Source: Maricurvus nonylphenolicus
Lineage (GTDB): Bacteria > Pseudomonadota > Gammaproteobacteria > Pseudomonadales > Cellvibrionaceae
Length of the DNA stretch: 64,000 nt
Assembly: GCF_042854845.1 (NCBI RefSeq)
Contig: NZ_AP031498.1
Coordinates: 2,232,001-2,296,000 of the forward strand
Reading direction: 5' to 3'
The notes beneath the pieces are model-generated. The model ran no database searches, was not told where the DNA came from, and was given only the letters and a program-made list of their open reading frames with translations. Position 1 is the first letter of the stretch. The number at the start of each line of letters is the position of its first letter. Positions 1-8,361 of the stretch are shown in pieces. The translations under genes were made by a program, and so were the position numbers.

Positions 1-515
1 TTGCCATCGGTAAAGACAAGCCCATGCCATCACTTGGCCCCATTGCCAACAAAGACCAGTACGAGAAAGTATTGAGCTACTTTGAAGTGGCTAAAGAAGA
101 TGGTGCCAAACTGTTAACCGGTGGAGAGAAAGCCGAAGGCGAAGGTTTGGAAAATGGTTACTACGTTAAGCCAACCATCTACGGCGATGTTAACAACGAT
201 ATGCGTATTGCCCGAGAAGAAATCTTTGGCCCTGTAGGCGTCCTGATTCCTTTCGATACCGAAGAAGAAGCGATCGCCATTGCCAATGACACTGAATACG
301 GTTTAGCTGCCGGTGTATGGACGCAAAACCTGAGCCGCGCGCACCGCGTTGCCGGAAAGATTCAGGCAGGTCAGATTTACGTGAATTACTATCTGGAATC
401 CGGTGTAGAGCACCCCATGGGTGGTTACAAGAAGAGTGGCGTTGGTCGCGAAAAAGGAATGGTTGCTTTGAAGCAGTATACGCAACTGAAAAACATCGCT
501 ATGAAACTGAGTTAA
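1..515 (+). CDS. Aldehyde dehydrogenase, C-terminal part (gene starts before the window)
   Basis: The reading frame is open from the window edge (codons in phase with base 3) to a TAA at 513-515, so only about 170 C-terminal residues are seen. The motif REEIFGPVGVLIPF, the segment NDTEYGLAAGVWT and a C-terminal GGYKKSGVGREKG are characteristic of NAD(P)-dependent aldehyde dehydrogenases, which oxidise an aldehyde to a carboxylic acid in the cytoplasm. The Glu of EEIFGPV binds the nicotinamide ribose. The catalytic Cys and general-base Glu would lie upstream of the window. Only 10 bases separate it from the glutathione S-transferase gene, so the two are probably co-transcribed. The substrate cannot be told from this fragment. 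Confidence 0.93.
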   Translation, partial: AIGKDKPMPSLGPIANKDQYEKVLSYFEVAKEDGAKLLTGGEKAEGEGLENGYYVKPTIYGDVNNDMRIAREEIFGPVGVLIPFDTEEEAIAIANDTEYGLAAGVWTQNLSRAHRVAGKIQAGQIYVNYYLESGVEHPMGGYKKSGVGREKGMVALKQYTQLKNIAMKLS

Positions 516-525
516 GGGGCCTATC

Positions 526-1215
526 ATGATTACAGTTTATCAATTTTCCTCTTCACCACTGTGTGAAAAAGTTCGCCGTATCCTTAACTTTAAAGGCGTG
601 GAATTCGAAATTCAGGAAGTACCACGTCCGTTGGCTGCACAATATAAAGATGTCAGCCCATTCGGTAAGTTTCCGGCCATTCGTGACGGTGAAACCCCGG
701 TCTGTGATTCCACCGACATCGCTTACTATCTGGAAGAAAAATACCCAGAGAAAGCACTGATTCCAGCAGACGAAAAGCTGAAAGCACAAATGCATATCAC
801 CGAAGACTGGGCGGATGAGAGCCTGTACTTCTACGAGATGACCATGCGTTTGGCTTGGGAAGATAACCTGCGTAGAAACATGAAAAAGATGATGGCGACT
901 ATGCCGCCGCATCTGAGTGAAGAGCAGGCGATGTCTTTAATTCTGATGGGATCTCAGCAGTTATCGGCGGCGGTAGGTCTGGGTCGAAAAACCCGTGAGC
1001 AGGTAGTTGAAGATGCACGTCGTCATGTGGTGTCTATTGCTGCACGGGTTGAAAATGGTGGTTGGCTGGTTGGTGATCAAATTACCCTGGCCGATCTGGC
1101 CGTTATTGCCCAGTTCCGTTGTTTGCTGGATGCGCTGGAAGTTCAGGAAATGGTTAAGGATTATCCGGCCATTACTGAGTGGATGGCTCGTGTAGATGAG
1201 GTTGCTCCAGCTTAG
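526..1215 (+). CDS. Glutathione S-transferase family protein
   Basis: A 229-residue protein with the two-domain GST layout. The N-terminal thioredoxin-like half (about 1-80) carries SSSPLCEKVRRIL near the start, where the catalytic Ser/Cys is expected, then FGKFPAIRDG and CDSTDIAYYLEEKYP. The latter holds the Ser-Thr/Asp-Ser pair that binds the gamma-glutamyl part of glutathione. The C-terminal half is helical with the typical GWLVGDQITLADLAV motif. It follows the aldehyde dehydrogenase by 10 bases, with GGGGCC-type sequence before the ATG. Catabolic-cluster GSTs often act in dehalogenation, isomerisation or aldehyde detoxification; which applies here is unknown. Confidence 0.9.
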   Translation: MITVYQFSSSPLCEKVRRILNFKGVEFEIQEVPRPLAAQYKDVSPFGKFPAIRDGETPVCDSTDIAYYLEEKYPEKALIPADEKLKAQMHITEDWADESLYFYEMTMRLAWEDNLRRNMKKMMATMPPHLSEEQAMSLILMGSQQLSAAVGLGRKTREQVVEDARRHVVSIAARVENGGWLVGDQITLADLAVIAQFRCLLDALEVQEMVKDYPAITEWMARVDEVAPA

Positions 1216-1248
1216 TTCCTATCTTCTTTAGTTTGGTGCCACCCCACC

Positions 1249-1424
1249 GGTTTACCCAAGGGTGGGTGGCATCTATTCCCGGCTGCAAGACTTGTATTAG
1301 GGCGGTCGCACTTGCGGAACTCGCTGTAAAACGCTCAGACAGTCCTTGTAAACGCTCCTCTCCCTAATACAAGTCTTAAGCGCAGCCTGACTGGTCATAG
1401 ACGCCCCCCATCCTTGGGTAAACC
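1249..1424. repeat. Long nested inverted-repeat element A with conserved core
   Basis: Nested inverted arms surround an asymmetric loop. Outer arms are 1249-1260 / 1413-1424, with imperfect extension to 1270 and 1403. Next come GGCTGC 1281-1286 / GCAGCC 1382-1387, then a perfect 16-bp arm 1287-1302 / 1362-1377. The loop (1314-1346) contains GCGGAACTCGC and ACGCTCAGACAGTCCT. The same two strings occur in the neighbouring element B on the opposite strand, while the arms are unrelated. It lies in the 466-base gap between the GST gene and the acyl-CoA dehydrogenase gene. No coding potential is recognised. Confidence 0.8.
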
Positions 1425-1468
1425 TACCTGAGGCTAAATAAATAATATTTGAATTGGCACCTTGGTAA

Positions 1469-1625
1469 GGAGGTAGCCGGTAACGCTGTTCGTAGCAATC
1501 AGCCCATGCTTAAGCGGCCGACAAAAGTCAGGGTAGTCGCGAGGACTGTCTGAGCGTTTTTTGCGAGTTCCGCAGCGCTGACTTTTGTCGGCCGCTTATG
1601 GGCGCGAAGAAGAGCGTTACCGGCT
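1469..1625. repeat. Long nested inverted-repeat element B, core inverted relative to element A
   Basis: Outer arms 1476-1487 / 1613-1624 (GCCGGTAACGCT and its complement) and a perfect 21-bp inner arm 1511-1531 / 1578-1598 enclose a loop. On the minus strand (1573-1542) the loop reads GCGGAACTCGC, five A, then ACGCTCAGACAGTCCT. This matches the loop of element A in opposite orientation, with quite different stems. RNA from either strand would fold into a very stable hairpin. The element ends about 56 bases before the acyl-CoA dehydrogenase start. Confidence 0.8.
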
Positions 1626-1681
1626 GCCTCCGGATTTAGAACCCAGAACCTATAAACAGTATTTTCTCTATAGGAAAGAAT

Positions 1682-3460
1682 ATGTACGACTATAAAGCCC
1701 CACAACGGGATATCGACTTCGTATACCGCGAAGTATTGGATTACGAAACACACCTGCAGTCATTTCCACAGTACCAGGACTTAACCTGGGATGTATGGAC
1801 GGCGATTGTTGCAGAAACCGCGAAATTCTCCGAAGAAGTTATTGCACCTTTGAATCAAAGCGGTGATGCAGAAGGCTGCGAGCTAGAGGGTGGAGAAGTT
1901 AGGACACCCACAGGTTTTAAAGAAGCTTATAAGCAGTTTGCTGAAGCGGGTTGGCAAAGTCTGATAGGTGAAGAGGAGTTTGGTGGCCAGGGTATGCCTC
2001 AGTCCCTGAGTACTTGCCTTATTGAAATGCGAGGCTCTGCCAATTGGTCTTGGGCCAGTTTTATCGGTTTCGGGCTTGCCGGTGCGAAGACCTTAAAAGC
2101 AGAAGGCAGTAAAGAATTACAGCAAACCTATCTGCCGCCCATCTACAGCGGCGAAACCCTGGGCACCATGTGCCTGACAGAACCTCATTGTGGTACTGAT
2201 CTGGGTTTGATGCGTACAAAAGCTGCACCACAGGAAGATGGAAGCTACCGAATCAGTGGTACCAAAATCTTCATCACCGCCGGCGATCATGATTTTACGG
2301 ATAATATTACCCATATCGTACTTGCACGTATTGAAGGTGCGCCGGAGGGTGTGGGCGGTATCTCGGTATTTGTTGTACCAAAAGTGCTAGAGAATGGTGA
2401 GAGTAATGGTGTGTCTTGCGGTTCGTTAGAGCACAAGATGGGTATCAAAGGTTCAGCTACCTGCGTGATGAATTTTGAAGAGGCAACCGGTTATTTAATT
2501 GGCGAGCCCAATAAAGGGTTGCGCGGCATGTTCCATATGATGAACTGGGCACGCATTGGAACTGGTGTTCAAGGCTTGTGTCATGCGGAGCTGGGATTAC
2601 AAAAGTCTGTGGGTTATGCCCGTGATCGTCTACAGATGCGTTCCTTGAGTGGCGTCAAAAATCAGGATGGTCCTGCAGACCCTATTATTGTGCACCCTGA
2701 TGTACGCCGTATGCTGCTCACGCAAAAAGCGATTGCAGAAGGTGGTCGTTTACTAGTGGCTTATTGTGCCCAGCTGATGGATATTTCTGATGATTGTCCG
2801 GATAAGGAAAAAGCCAAGCGGGCGCATGAGGAGTTGTCTTACCTGACACCGATTCTGAAAGCCTTTATGACTGAAAGTGGCTTTGAATCTGCTAGTCTGG
2901 CGGTTCAGTGCTTTGGTGGCCATGGTTATATTAAAGAGTGGGGTGTCGAGCAGAACCTGCGAGATTGCCGTATTTCCATGCTCTATGAAGGCACCACAGG
3001 TGTTCAGGCGCTGGATTTGTTAGGCCGTAAGGTGTTGGCCTCCCAGGGAGAAGCCATGAAACCCTTTATGGGTAAGGTCGCGACTTTCTGTGAGGATAAT
3101 GCTGATCATCCTTTAGCGCAGCAGGTAGGTTTGGTCAGTAAGAAACTGGGTGACTTAACCGCGAAGATTGGTGCAGCCGCTATGAAGAACCCGGATGAAG
3201 TGGGAGCCGCATCTGTCGATTATATGATGTACTCGGGTTATGTGGTTATGGCTTATCTATGGGCCAAGGCGTCTGTTGTGGCTCAGCAGAAGCTGGATGC
3301 CGGTGAGGGTGATTCAGCATTTTACGATGCCAAGTTAAAAACCGCTGGGTTCTATTTTGAGCGTCTGCTACCGCGTACAGAAAGCCTGGCGAAAACCATG
3401 TTATCAGGTGCTTCTAACCTGATGGATATGGATGCCGAGCAGTTCTTGTCTCAGCTTTAA
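1682..3460 (+). CDS. Acyl-CoA dehydrogenase, large (about 600-residue) subfamily
   Basis: A 592-residue FAD-dependent acyl-CoA dehydrogenase that introduces the alpha-beta double bond into an acyl-CoA. The N-terminal helical domain is followed by the flavin-contact motif MCLTEPHCGTDLG and by ISGTKIFITAGDHD. The C-terminal domain has CFGGHGYIKEWGVEQ and SMLYEGTTGVQALDL; the Glu of YEGTTG (residue 436) is the expected catalytic base. An extra C-terminal helical segment makes it longer than the usual 380-residue enzymes and matches the subfamily that includes DmdC-like proteins. AGGAAAGAAT precedes the ATG. Its last 4 bases overlap the end of the convergent araC-type gene. The acyl substrate is unknown. 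Confidence 0.93.
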   Translation: MYDYKAPQRDIDFVYREVLDYETHLQSFPQYQDLTWDVWTAIVAETAKFSEEVIAPLNQSGDAEGCELEGGEVRTPTGFKEAYKQFAEAGWQSLIGEEEFGGQGMPQSLSTCLIEMRGSANWSWASFIGFGLAGAKTLKAEGSKELQQTYLPPIYSGETLGTMCLTEPHCGTDLGLMRTKAAPQEDGSYRISGTKIFITAGDHDFTDNITHIVLARIEGAPEGVGGISVFVVPKVLENGESNGVSCGSLEHKMGIKGSATCVMNFEEATGYLIGEPNKGLRGMFHMMNWARIGTGVQGLCHAELGLQKSVGYARDRLQMRSLSGVKNQDGPADPIIVHPDVRRMLLTQKAIAEGGRLLVAYCAQLMDISDDCPDKEKAKRAHEELSYLTPILKAFMTESGFESASLAVQCFGGHGYIKEWGVEQNLRDCRISMLYEGTTGVQALDLLGRKVLASQGEAMKPFMGKVATFCEDNADHPLAQQVGLVSKKLGDLTAKIGAAAMKNPDEVGAASVDYMMYSGYVVMAYLWAKASVVAQQKLDAGEGDSAFYDAKLKTAGFYFERLLPRTESLAKTMLSGASNLMDMDAEQFLSQL

Positions 3461-4293
3461 AGCAAGTCCTCAGTATGGAGTCGGGTGTAGGCTTTGGGCG
3501 TGCATCCGACTTCGGCTTTAAAGATTTTGGTGAAGTAAGAGGCGTTGTCCATTTCCAGGCGGTGGGCGATTTCGGTTATCGATAATTCGCTGGAGCGTAA
3601 CAAATACTTAGCCGCATTGACTTTGCGTTGCACCATAAAGCGATTAAAGGTCATGCCATAGGCCCGTTTAAATTTACTCATAAAATGGGAGCGGGAGAGG
3701 TGGCATTGCTCGGCGGCTTCCTCGACACTGCATTGAAATTTGTTGTGCTCGTTTAAATATTTTTCCAAACCAATAAATATCTGGCCTTTATTCTTTGCTG
3801 ATTGGGTGATTTCCGGTAATTGACCCTGTAATTGTTCGAAGTAAATACTTAATACAGTTTCCAGCGCCTTGGTTTTGGCTGTTGGTTTGTCATCTTCCAG
3901 TTCTCCACACCAGTTCAGTAAATCCAATACACAGCGCATGTCCTGCGTATCTATATCACTGAGTAGTGCTTTGCCGGGTAGGTGAAAATCCGGGTGGATA
4001 CGAACTACGCTGTTGGCCTCAAAATGCAGAATATGGACGATGGTTTTCCCCGGCTGGGCCACCATACTGTGAATGGTCTCCGGCGGTAGAAACAGCATTT
4101 GGCCTGCCCGTACGGGCATGGGTTTGCCTTCGTAAAAGATCTCACCGTTAACGGCTTCAAAGACGATGATCTCACACAGGTCGTGGAAATGGGGTTTCTG
4201 TGTGTGTTCCCGGCTGAGTTCATTGCCGTAGCGTTTCAGGTTTATCGACTGGCTGTCCTTGAAGGCCACCGGCCGTTGCTGTGCTTCGTACAT
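3457..4293 (-). CDS. AraC-family transcriptional regulator with N-terminal cupin
   Basis: About 278 residues. The N-terminal half is a cupin-type effector-binding domain with HFHDLCEIIVFE and PVRAGQMLFLPPETIHSMV. The C-terminal hundred residues hold the double helix-turn-helix: VEEAAEQCHLSRSHFMSKFK and ITEIAHRLEMDNASYFTKIF, ending with the family signature GCTPKAYTR. I chose the ATG at 4293 over a TTG two codons upstream. It is divergent from the FAD oxidase gene and convergent, with a 4-base overlap, with the acyl-CoA dehydrogenase. A motif in the 4294-4391 gap recurs ahead of genes near 35 and 37 kb, suggesting a small regulon under its control. Confidence 0.9.
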   Translation of the reverse strand: MYEAQQRPVAFKDSQSINLKRYGNELSREHTQKPHFHDLCEIIVFEAVNGEIFYEGKPMPVRAGQMLFLPPETIHSMVAQPGKTIVHILHFEANSVVRIHPDFHLPGKALLSDIDTQDMRCVLDLLNWCGELEDDKPTAKTKALETVLSIYFEQLQGQLPEITQSAKNKGQIFIGLEKYLNEHNKFQCSVEEAAEQCHLSRSHFMSKFKRAYGMTFNRFMVQRKVNAAKYLLRSSELSITEIAHRLEMDNASYFTKIFKAEVGCTPKAYTRLHTEDLL

Positions 4294-4328
4294 GCTCAAT
4301 ACTATTTTGCTATTTATCCATAAAAATC

Positions 4329-4352
4329 GGCTATTTTTGACTTTTTTGCAAG
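4329..4352. promoter_or_regulatory. Candidate AraC operator in the divergent araC/FAD-oxidase gap
   Basis: The plus strand reads CGGCTATTTTTGAC followed by TTTTTTGCAAG. The reverse complement of the first part shares the 12-mer CAAAAATAGCCG with 36763-36774 ahead of the second acyl-CoA ligase, and GCAAG also recurs there. A related copy lies at 34927-34956. Placement between the regulator and its divergent neighbour is usual for an autoregulatory AraC site. This is inferred from pattern matching by eye only. Confidence 0.35.
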
Positions 4353-4391
4353 ACTAATATGGTTTTAACGCAAATAACGTGTGGTGCCGTG

Positions 4392-5759
4392 ATGAGTTTT
4401 ATTGACCAGTTACAAGAGATAGTCGGAAGCAATGGGTTGTTGCTGGGCGAGGAAGTATCGGCTCGCCCTAATGCCAGTAAGGGCAGAGGCAGTTGTCCTG
4501 CCAAAGCCATTGTGCGCCCAGCCAATACCGAAGAGCTGTCTGCGGTGATGAAGCTGTGCCATGCGAACGATCAGCCTGTGGTCACCCATGGAGGTCTTAC
4601 AGGCACGGTTGATGGTATCACCTGTGCTGAGGGCGATGTGGTGGTGTCTCTGGAACGTATGCGCAGCATCCAGCGTGTTGATGCTGAAGCAGGTGTGATG
4701 GTCGTTGAGGCAGGCGTGGTTTTGGAAAACGCGCAAGCAGCAGCCAAAGAAGCCGGCTGGCAATTGGCGGTGGATTTTGGCGCGCGGGGCAGTGCGCAGA
4801 TTGGTGGCATGATCTCAACCAATGCTGGCGGTAACAGTGTGGTTCGTTACGGCATGACCCGCGAGCAGGTGTTGGGCCTGGAAGTGGTATTGGCCGACGG
4901 TACGGTGATTTCTTCCATGAATGAGATGCTAAAGAACAATACCGGTTACGACCTTAAACATTGGTTTATTGGTGCGGAAGGCACCCTGGGTATTGTGACC
5001 CGTGCGGTATTACGTTTGCGTCCGCAACCCAAGAGTGTGCAAACCGCATTCGTTGCTCTTGATAGTTATGACAAGGTCGTCACCTTGTTGCGCCGTCTGG
5101 GCAGTGATTTTGAAGGCAAGCTGAGCGCTTATGAGGTGATGTGGAATAACCACTATCGCTTGATGGTGGAAACCTTGGATAAGCATCAGGCCTTTTTACC
5201 GGTGGATTACCCTTACTACGTGCTGTTGGAACAAGAGAGTGGTCATGAAAGTAAAGGCGAAGAGCATTTTATGGAAGTGCTTTCCGCAGTCATGGAAGAG
5301 GAGCTGGTCACAGATGCGGTGATCGCGCAAACCAGCCAGCAGGCCGCTCAATTGTGGGAAATGCGCGATGACGTCGGCAGTATTGCCCGGCATTTTAAGC
5401 CGCTGGCAGCGTTTGATATCAGTATGCCGCTGAGTGAAATGGAAGCTTACGTTGAGCGAGTGACGGATACGATGGCAGACAAACTTCCTGAGGTAGGCCT
5501 GGTGGCATTCGGACATTTAGGTGATGGGAATCTCCATATTCTGGCAGGGCCTGCCCATGAACACCGCGCCATCGAAGAGGTGGTTTACGGGGAGTTGGTA
5601 AAAATTGGCGGAGCTGTTTCTGCGGAGCATGGTATTGGTTTGGAAAAGAAAGATTTCCTGTCCTATTCACGCTCTGAACAAGAGATCGCCCTGATGAAAA
5701 CCATCAAACAGTCTCTCGATCCCAAGCAGTTATTAAACCCCGGTAAGATTTTCTCTTAA
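4392..5759 (+). CDS. FAD-binding oxidase/dehydrogenase of the GlcD / D-2-hydroxyacid family
   Basis: About 455 residues. The PCMH-type FAD domain carries VVTHGGLTGTVDG, GMISTNAGGNSVVRYG and FIGAEGTLGIVTRAVL. The C-terminal FAD-oxidase domain has FGHLGDGNLHILAG, the His-rich SAEHGIGLEKKDFL and the terminal LNPGKIF. Members oxidise D-2-hydroxyacids (glycolate, D-lactate, D-2-hydroxyglutarate) to 2-oxoacids. I prefer the ATG at 4392, giving MSFIDQLQE, because family alignments start near here; an in-frame ATG at 4359 gives an unlikely extension. Neither start has a clear ribosome site. No GlcE/GlcF partners are present, so it probably works alone. It lies 20 bases before the decarboxylase-like gene. 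Confidence 0.88.
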   Translation: MSFIDQLQEIVGSNGLLLGEEVSARPNASKGRGSCPAKAIVRPANTEELSAVMKLCHANDQPVVTHGGLTGTVDGITCAEGDVVVSLERMRSIQRVDAEAGVMVVEAGVVLENAQAAAKEAGWQLAVDFGARGSAQIGGMISTNAGGNSVVRYGMTREQVLGLEVVLADGTVISSMNEMLKNNTGYDLKHWFIGAEGTLGIVTRAVLRLRPQPKSVQTAFVALDSYDKVVTLLRRLGSDFEGKLSAYEVMWNNHYRLMVETLDKHQAFLPVDYPYYVLLEQESGHESKGEEHFMEVLSAVMEEELVTDAVIAQTSQQAAQLWEMRDDVGSIARHFKPLAAFDISMPLSEMEAYVERVTDTMADKLPEVGLVAFGHLGDGNLHILAGPAHEHRAIEEVVYGELVKIGGAVSAEHGIGLEKKDFLSYSRSEQEIALMKTIKQSLDPKQLLNPGKIFS

Positions 5760-5779
5760 GTGAAACAGGAATAATCATT

Positions 5780-6583
5780 ATGTCTTTAAAAGGTTTCTAT
5801 TTACCCCTGACCCCAACGGGCAATTCGACCTTGGTAGGAACACCGCCCTGGCATTTCTCCGGTGAATTTAATGTTATCAAGTACAAGGCCAATCCTGAAG
5901 CGGTAAATGCGATGTTGCCTCCGGTACTGGAGCCTGCCGATGACCCCAGTGCATGCAGCATGTTTTTTGCAGAGTACCAAAGCTGCTCTGATGATATGCA
6001 CGAGATGGACGATCCTATCCTGGCGCAGTATAAAGAGTCGGGGATTATGATTCCCGCCAAGTACAAGGGTAAACCGGTGAGCTTCTGTGCCTTTATCTGG
6101 ACCACCAAAGATTTTTCTGTCGCGCGCGGTTATATTCAGGGTTACCCAAAACACTTAGGGGAGATTGAAATGACCCGCGTTTATAACCTGGGCAAAGCAA
6201 CACCGCAGTTGGAAGAGGGTGGCCGTTTTGTTTCTACCCTGGGCTCCAAGGGCCGTCGTATTGTCTATTCCAATCTGGAGCTGACCAAACCCTGTGAAAA
6301 TGTACCAAGTCCCTTCGGTGGGCCTCCGGCAAACGTACGTCTGTTCCCTAAACTGGATAATGATTCACAAGAGGTCTGTGAGCTGGTTAGGGTGAATAAT
6401 CGCGATATTGCCCGTGGTGATGGCTGGGAAGCGAATGCAACGCTGAAGTTCTCTGAGGATGCTGGAGAAGATATCCTGGCACTGGCGCCTATCAGTGTCG
6501 ATAAGGGCTATCGCTTTTCTATGGCCTTTACCGTTGATGGCGGTACATTGCTCGAGCGTTTCGAGTACGCCAATCGCTATTGA
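5780..6583 (+). CDS. Acetoacetate decarboxylase-like protein
   Basis: A 267-residue protein of the acetoacetate decarboxylase fold. The segment YIQGYPKHLGEIEMTRVY aligns with the AYPKKLG region of clostridial acetoacetate decarboxylase, so the Schiff-base lysine is retained as the Lys of GYPKH. The second Lys, which lowers its pKa, is His here. Many members of this superfamily are not decarboxylases but act on beta-keto or ring-cleavage intermediates, so the reaction should be regarded as open. AGGAATAATCATT precedes the ATG, and the gene follows the FAD oxidase by 20 bases, probably in one operon. A terminator-like hairpin follows. Confidence 0.8.
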   Translation: MSLKGFYLPLTPTGNSTLVGTPPWHFSGEFNVIKYKANPEAVNAMLPPVLEPADDPSACSMFFAEYQSCSDDMHEMDDPILAQYKESGIMIPAKYKGKPVSFCAFIWTTKDFSVARGYIQGYPKHLGEIEMTRVYNLGKATPQLEEGGRFVSTLGSKGRRIVYSNLELTKPCENVPSPFGGPPANVRLFPKLDNDSQEVCELVRVNNRDIARGDGWEANATLKFSEDAGEDILALAPISVDKGYRFSMAFTVDGGTLLERFEYANRY

Positions 6584-6591
6584 TTTTCTGT

Positions 6592-6622
6592 CTCCCCGGC
6601 CCATGCCGGGGAGCTTCTCTTG
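6592..6622 (+). terminator. Terminator-like hairpin after the decarboxylase-like gene
   Basis: CTCCCCGGC (6592-6600), loop CCAT, GCCGGGGAG (6605-6613) forms a 9-bp GC-rich stem just downstream of the stop codon. The following CTTCTCTTG is pyrimidine-rich but lacks a clean T run, so termination may be partial. Confidence 0.55.
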
Positions 6623-6767
6623 AATACTGTCAGATATCCGTCCGCGCTTAACAGGTCTTTACTTTCTACCGAAGAATTCTCCATATTTTGATCGGTCTTT
6701 CCATGTGGTGCCAGGGCGCTATTCTTTATCATAGACGTCACTAATGATAAGAATCAGGAAAGTTTAG

Positions 6768-8318
6768 GTGAGACAGTTACTATTAGCCGGATTTCTGGGC
6801 TTGTTCTCAGCCGCCGTATTGGCAAATACTCCGCGTCCCAATATCGTCGTCATCATGTCCGATGACCACGCCGTAAAGGCGGTCAGTGCCTATGACGACA
6901 GCCTGATGCAAACCCCCAATATTGACCGCATTGCCAACCAGGGCATGAAATTTAACCGTGCCTATGTGGCCAATGCGATCTGTGGTCCAAGTCGGGCAAC
7001 CTTGCTTACTGGCGCTCATAGTCATAAGAATGGCTTTTACAGCAACGAATGGTCCGGTCCGTTTGATGGTCATCAGGTGACTTTGCCAAAATTATTGAAG
7101 CAGGCGGGTTACCACACCTCGGTGATAGGGAAGTGGCACCTGTACAGTGATCCCGTCGGTTTTGATCACTGGGAAGTGATCGACAATATGATGGAGCAGG
7201 GCAGTTACTACAATCCTCACTTCCGCAGTGCCGAGGGCATTGAAAAATCCACGGGTTACGTGGCTGACTTGATTACCGATAAATCGATTGATTGGTTGGC
7301 GTCGGTTAAAGGCAGCCACGAACCGTTTTTACTGATTTATAACCACAAGTCGCCACACCGTGATTGGTTGCCTGGACCAGAAGAACTGGCTACCTGGGAT
7401 GAAAATCTTAAGGTTGAAGAGCCCGATACCCTGTTGCGGGATATGAAAGGTGAGGTCAGTGCCCGACGCAGCGCGCGTATGGACATTGAAACTTATATGA
7501 CTGACCTGGATGTCAAACTCAGTAAACCCATGGAAAGATTAACGCCAGAGCAGGAAGCCTTATGGGAAAAAGCCTTTACCGCAGGTAATAAAGATTTTGA
7601 AGCGCAAGAGCTGAGTCGCGAGGACGAGATCCGCTGGAAATATCAACGCTATATCAAGACGTATATGGGGTCGGTAAAGAGTATGGATCGCCAGATTGGT
7701 CGCCTGCTGGATTATTTGGACGAGCAACAGCTGACGGAAAATACCCTTATTATCTATACCTCCGATCAAGGTTTCTTTCTGGGTGAGAATGGCTGGTTTG
7801 ATAAGCGCTGGATCGATGATATTTCTGCACGCGTTCCTTTACTTATTCAATGGCCAGGTAAGATCAAGCCTGGCTCTGAAAGTGACAGTTTGGTACAAAA
7901 TATCGATTTTGCTCCCACGCTGTTAAATGCTGCAGGTGTTAAATCCGTACCATCCATGCAGGGACAAAACATGATGCCACTATTGCAAGGGGAAGAATGG
8001 CAACGTGATCTCTATTATCACTTCTATGAAAACCCCGGCTTCCATGGTGTGGAGCGTCATTACGGTATTATCGATAAGCGCTATAAGTTAGTTCACTATT
8101 ACCGGGCCAATGAGTGGGAGCTGTTTGATCTGCAGGCTGATCCCGCAGAGCAACATAATATCTATGGTCAGGCTGCCTTCGCCGATATACAGCATGATTT
8201 GGAGCAGCGTTTAATCGCATTACGCAAACAGTATCAAGTACCCGAGACGGATCCCGAAGCGCCCTGGTATCACAGTGCCTGGGTGTGGATGATGGAAAGT
8301 TTGATCAAGCTGATGTAA
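6768..8318 (+). CDS. Exported sulfatase, Cys-type
   Basis: A 516-residue sulfatase with a GTG start after AGGAAAGTTTAG. A signal peptide (about residues 1-19, ending SAAVLA) predicts export. RPNIVVIMSDDH contains the metal-binding Asp pair (32-33). CGPSRATLLTG (Cys72) is the C-x-P-S-R signature whose Cys is converted to formylglycine. GKWHLYSD and TSDQGFFLGENGWFDKR are further active-site segments. It hydrolyses sulfate esters of a carbohydrate or other organic sulfate. The Cys form needs a formylglycine-generating or anaerobic maturase encoded elsewhere. The next gene, another sulfatase, starts 43 bases downstream. Confidence 0.92.
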   Translation: MRQLLLAGFLGLFSAAVLANTPRPNIVVIMSDDHAVKAVSAYDDSLMQTPNIDRIANQGMKFNRAYVANAICGPSRATLLTGAHSHKNGFYSNEWSGPFDGHQVTLPKLLKQAGYHTSVIGKWHLYSDPVGFDHWEVIDNMMEQGSYYNPHFRSAEGIEKSTGYVADLITDKSIDWLASVKGSHEPFLLIYNHKSPHRDWLPGPEELATWDENLKVEEPDTLLRDMKGEVSARRSARMDIETYMTDLDVKLSKPMERLTPEQEALWEKAFTAGNKDFEAQELSREDEIRWKYQRYIKTYMGSVKSMDRQIGRLLDYLDEQQLTENTLIIYTSDQGFFLGENGWFDKRWIDDISARVPLLIQWPGKIKPGSESDSLVQNIDFAPTLLNAAGVKSVPSMQGQNMMPLLQGEEWQRDLYYHFYENPGFHGVERHYGIIDKRYKLVHYYRANEWELFDLQADPAEQHNIYGQAAFADIQHDLEQRLIALRKQYQVPETDPEAPWYHSAWVWMMESLIKLM

Positions 8319-8361
8319 CGCTGCGCTGGCAGAGTAAAAGAATAAAAAGGTAGTACTAGAA

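Noticed and set aside
1249..1625. Integron attC sites
   Set aside because: No integrase gene, no GTTRRRY-type core sites and no cassette-like ORFs between the elements.
1249..1625. Miniature transposon (MITE) with target duplications
   Set aside because: No clear short direct repeats were seen at the ends, and the stems of the two copies differ, unlike a MITE family.
4410..4763. Long open frames antisense to the FAD oxidase
   Set aside because: They are shadow frames of a well-conserved gene with no recognisable protein features.
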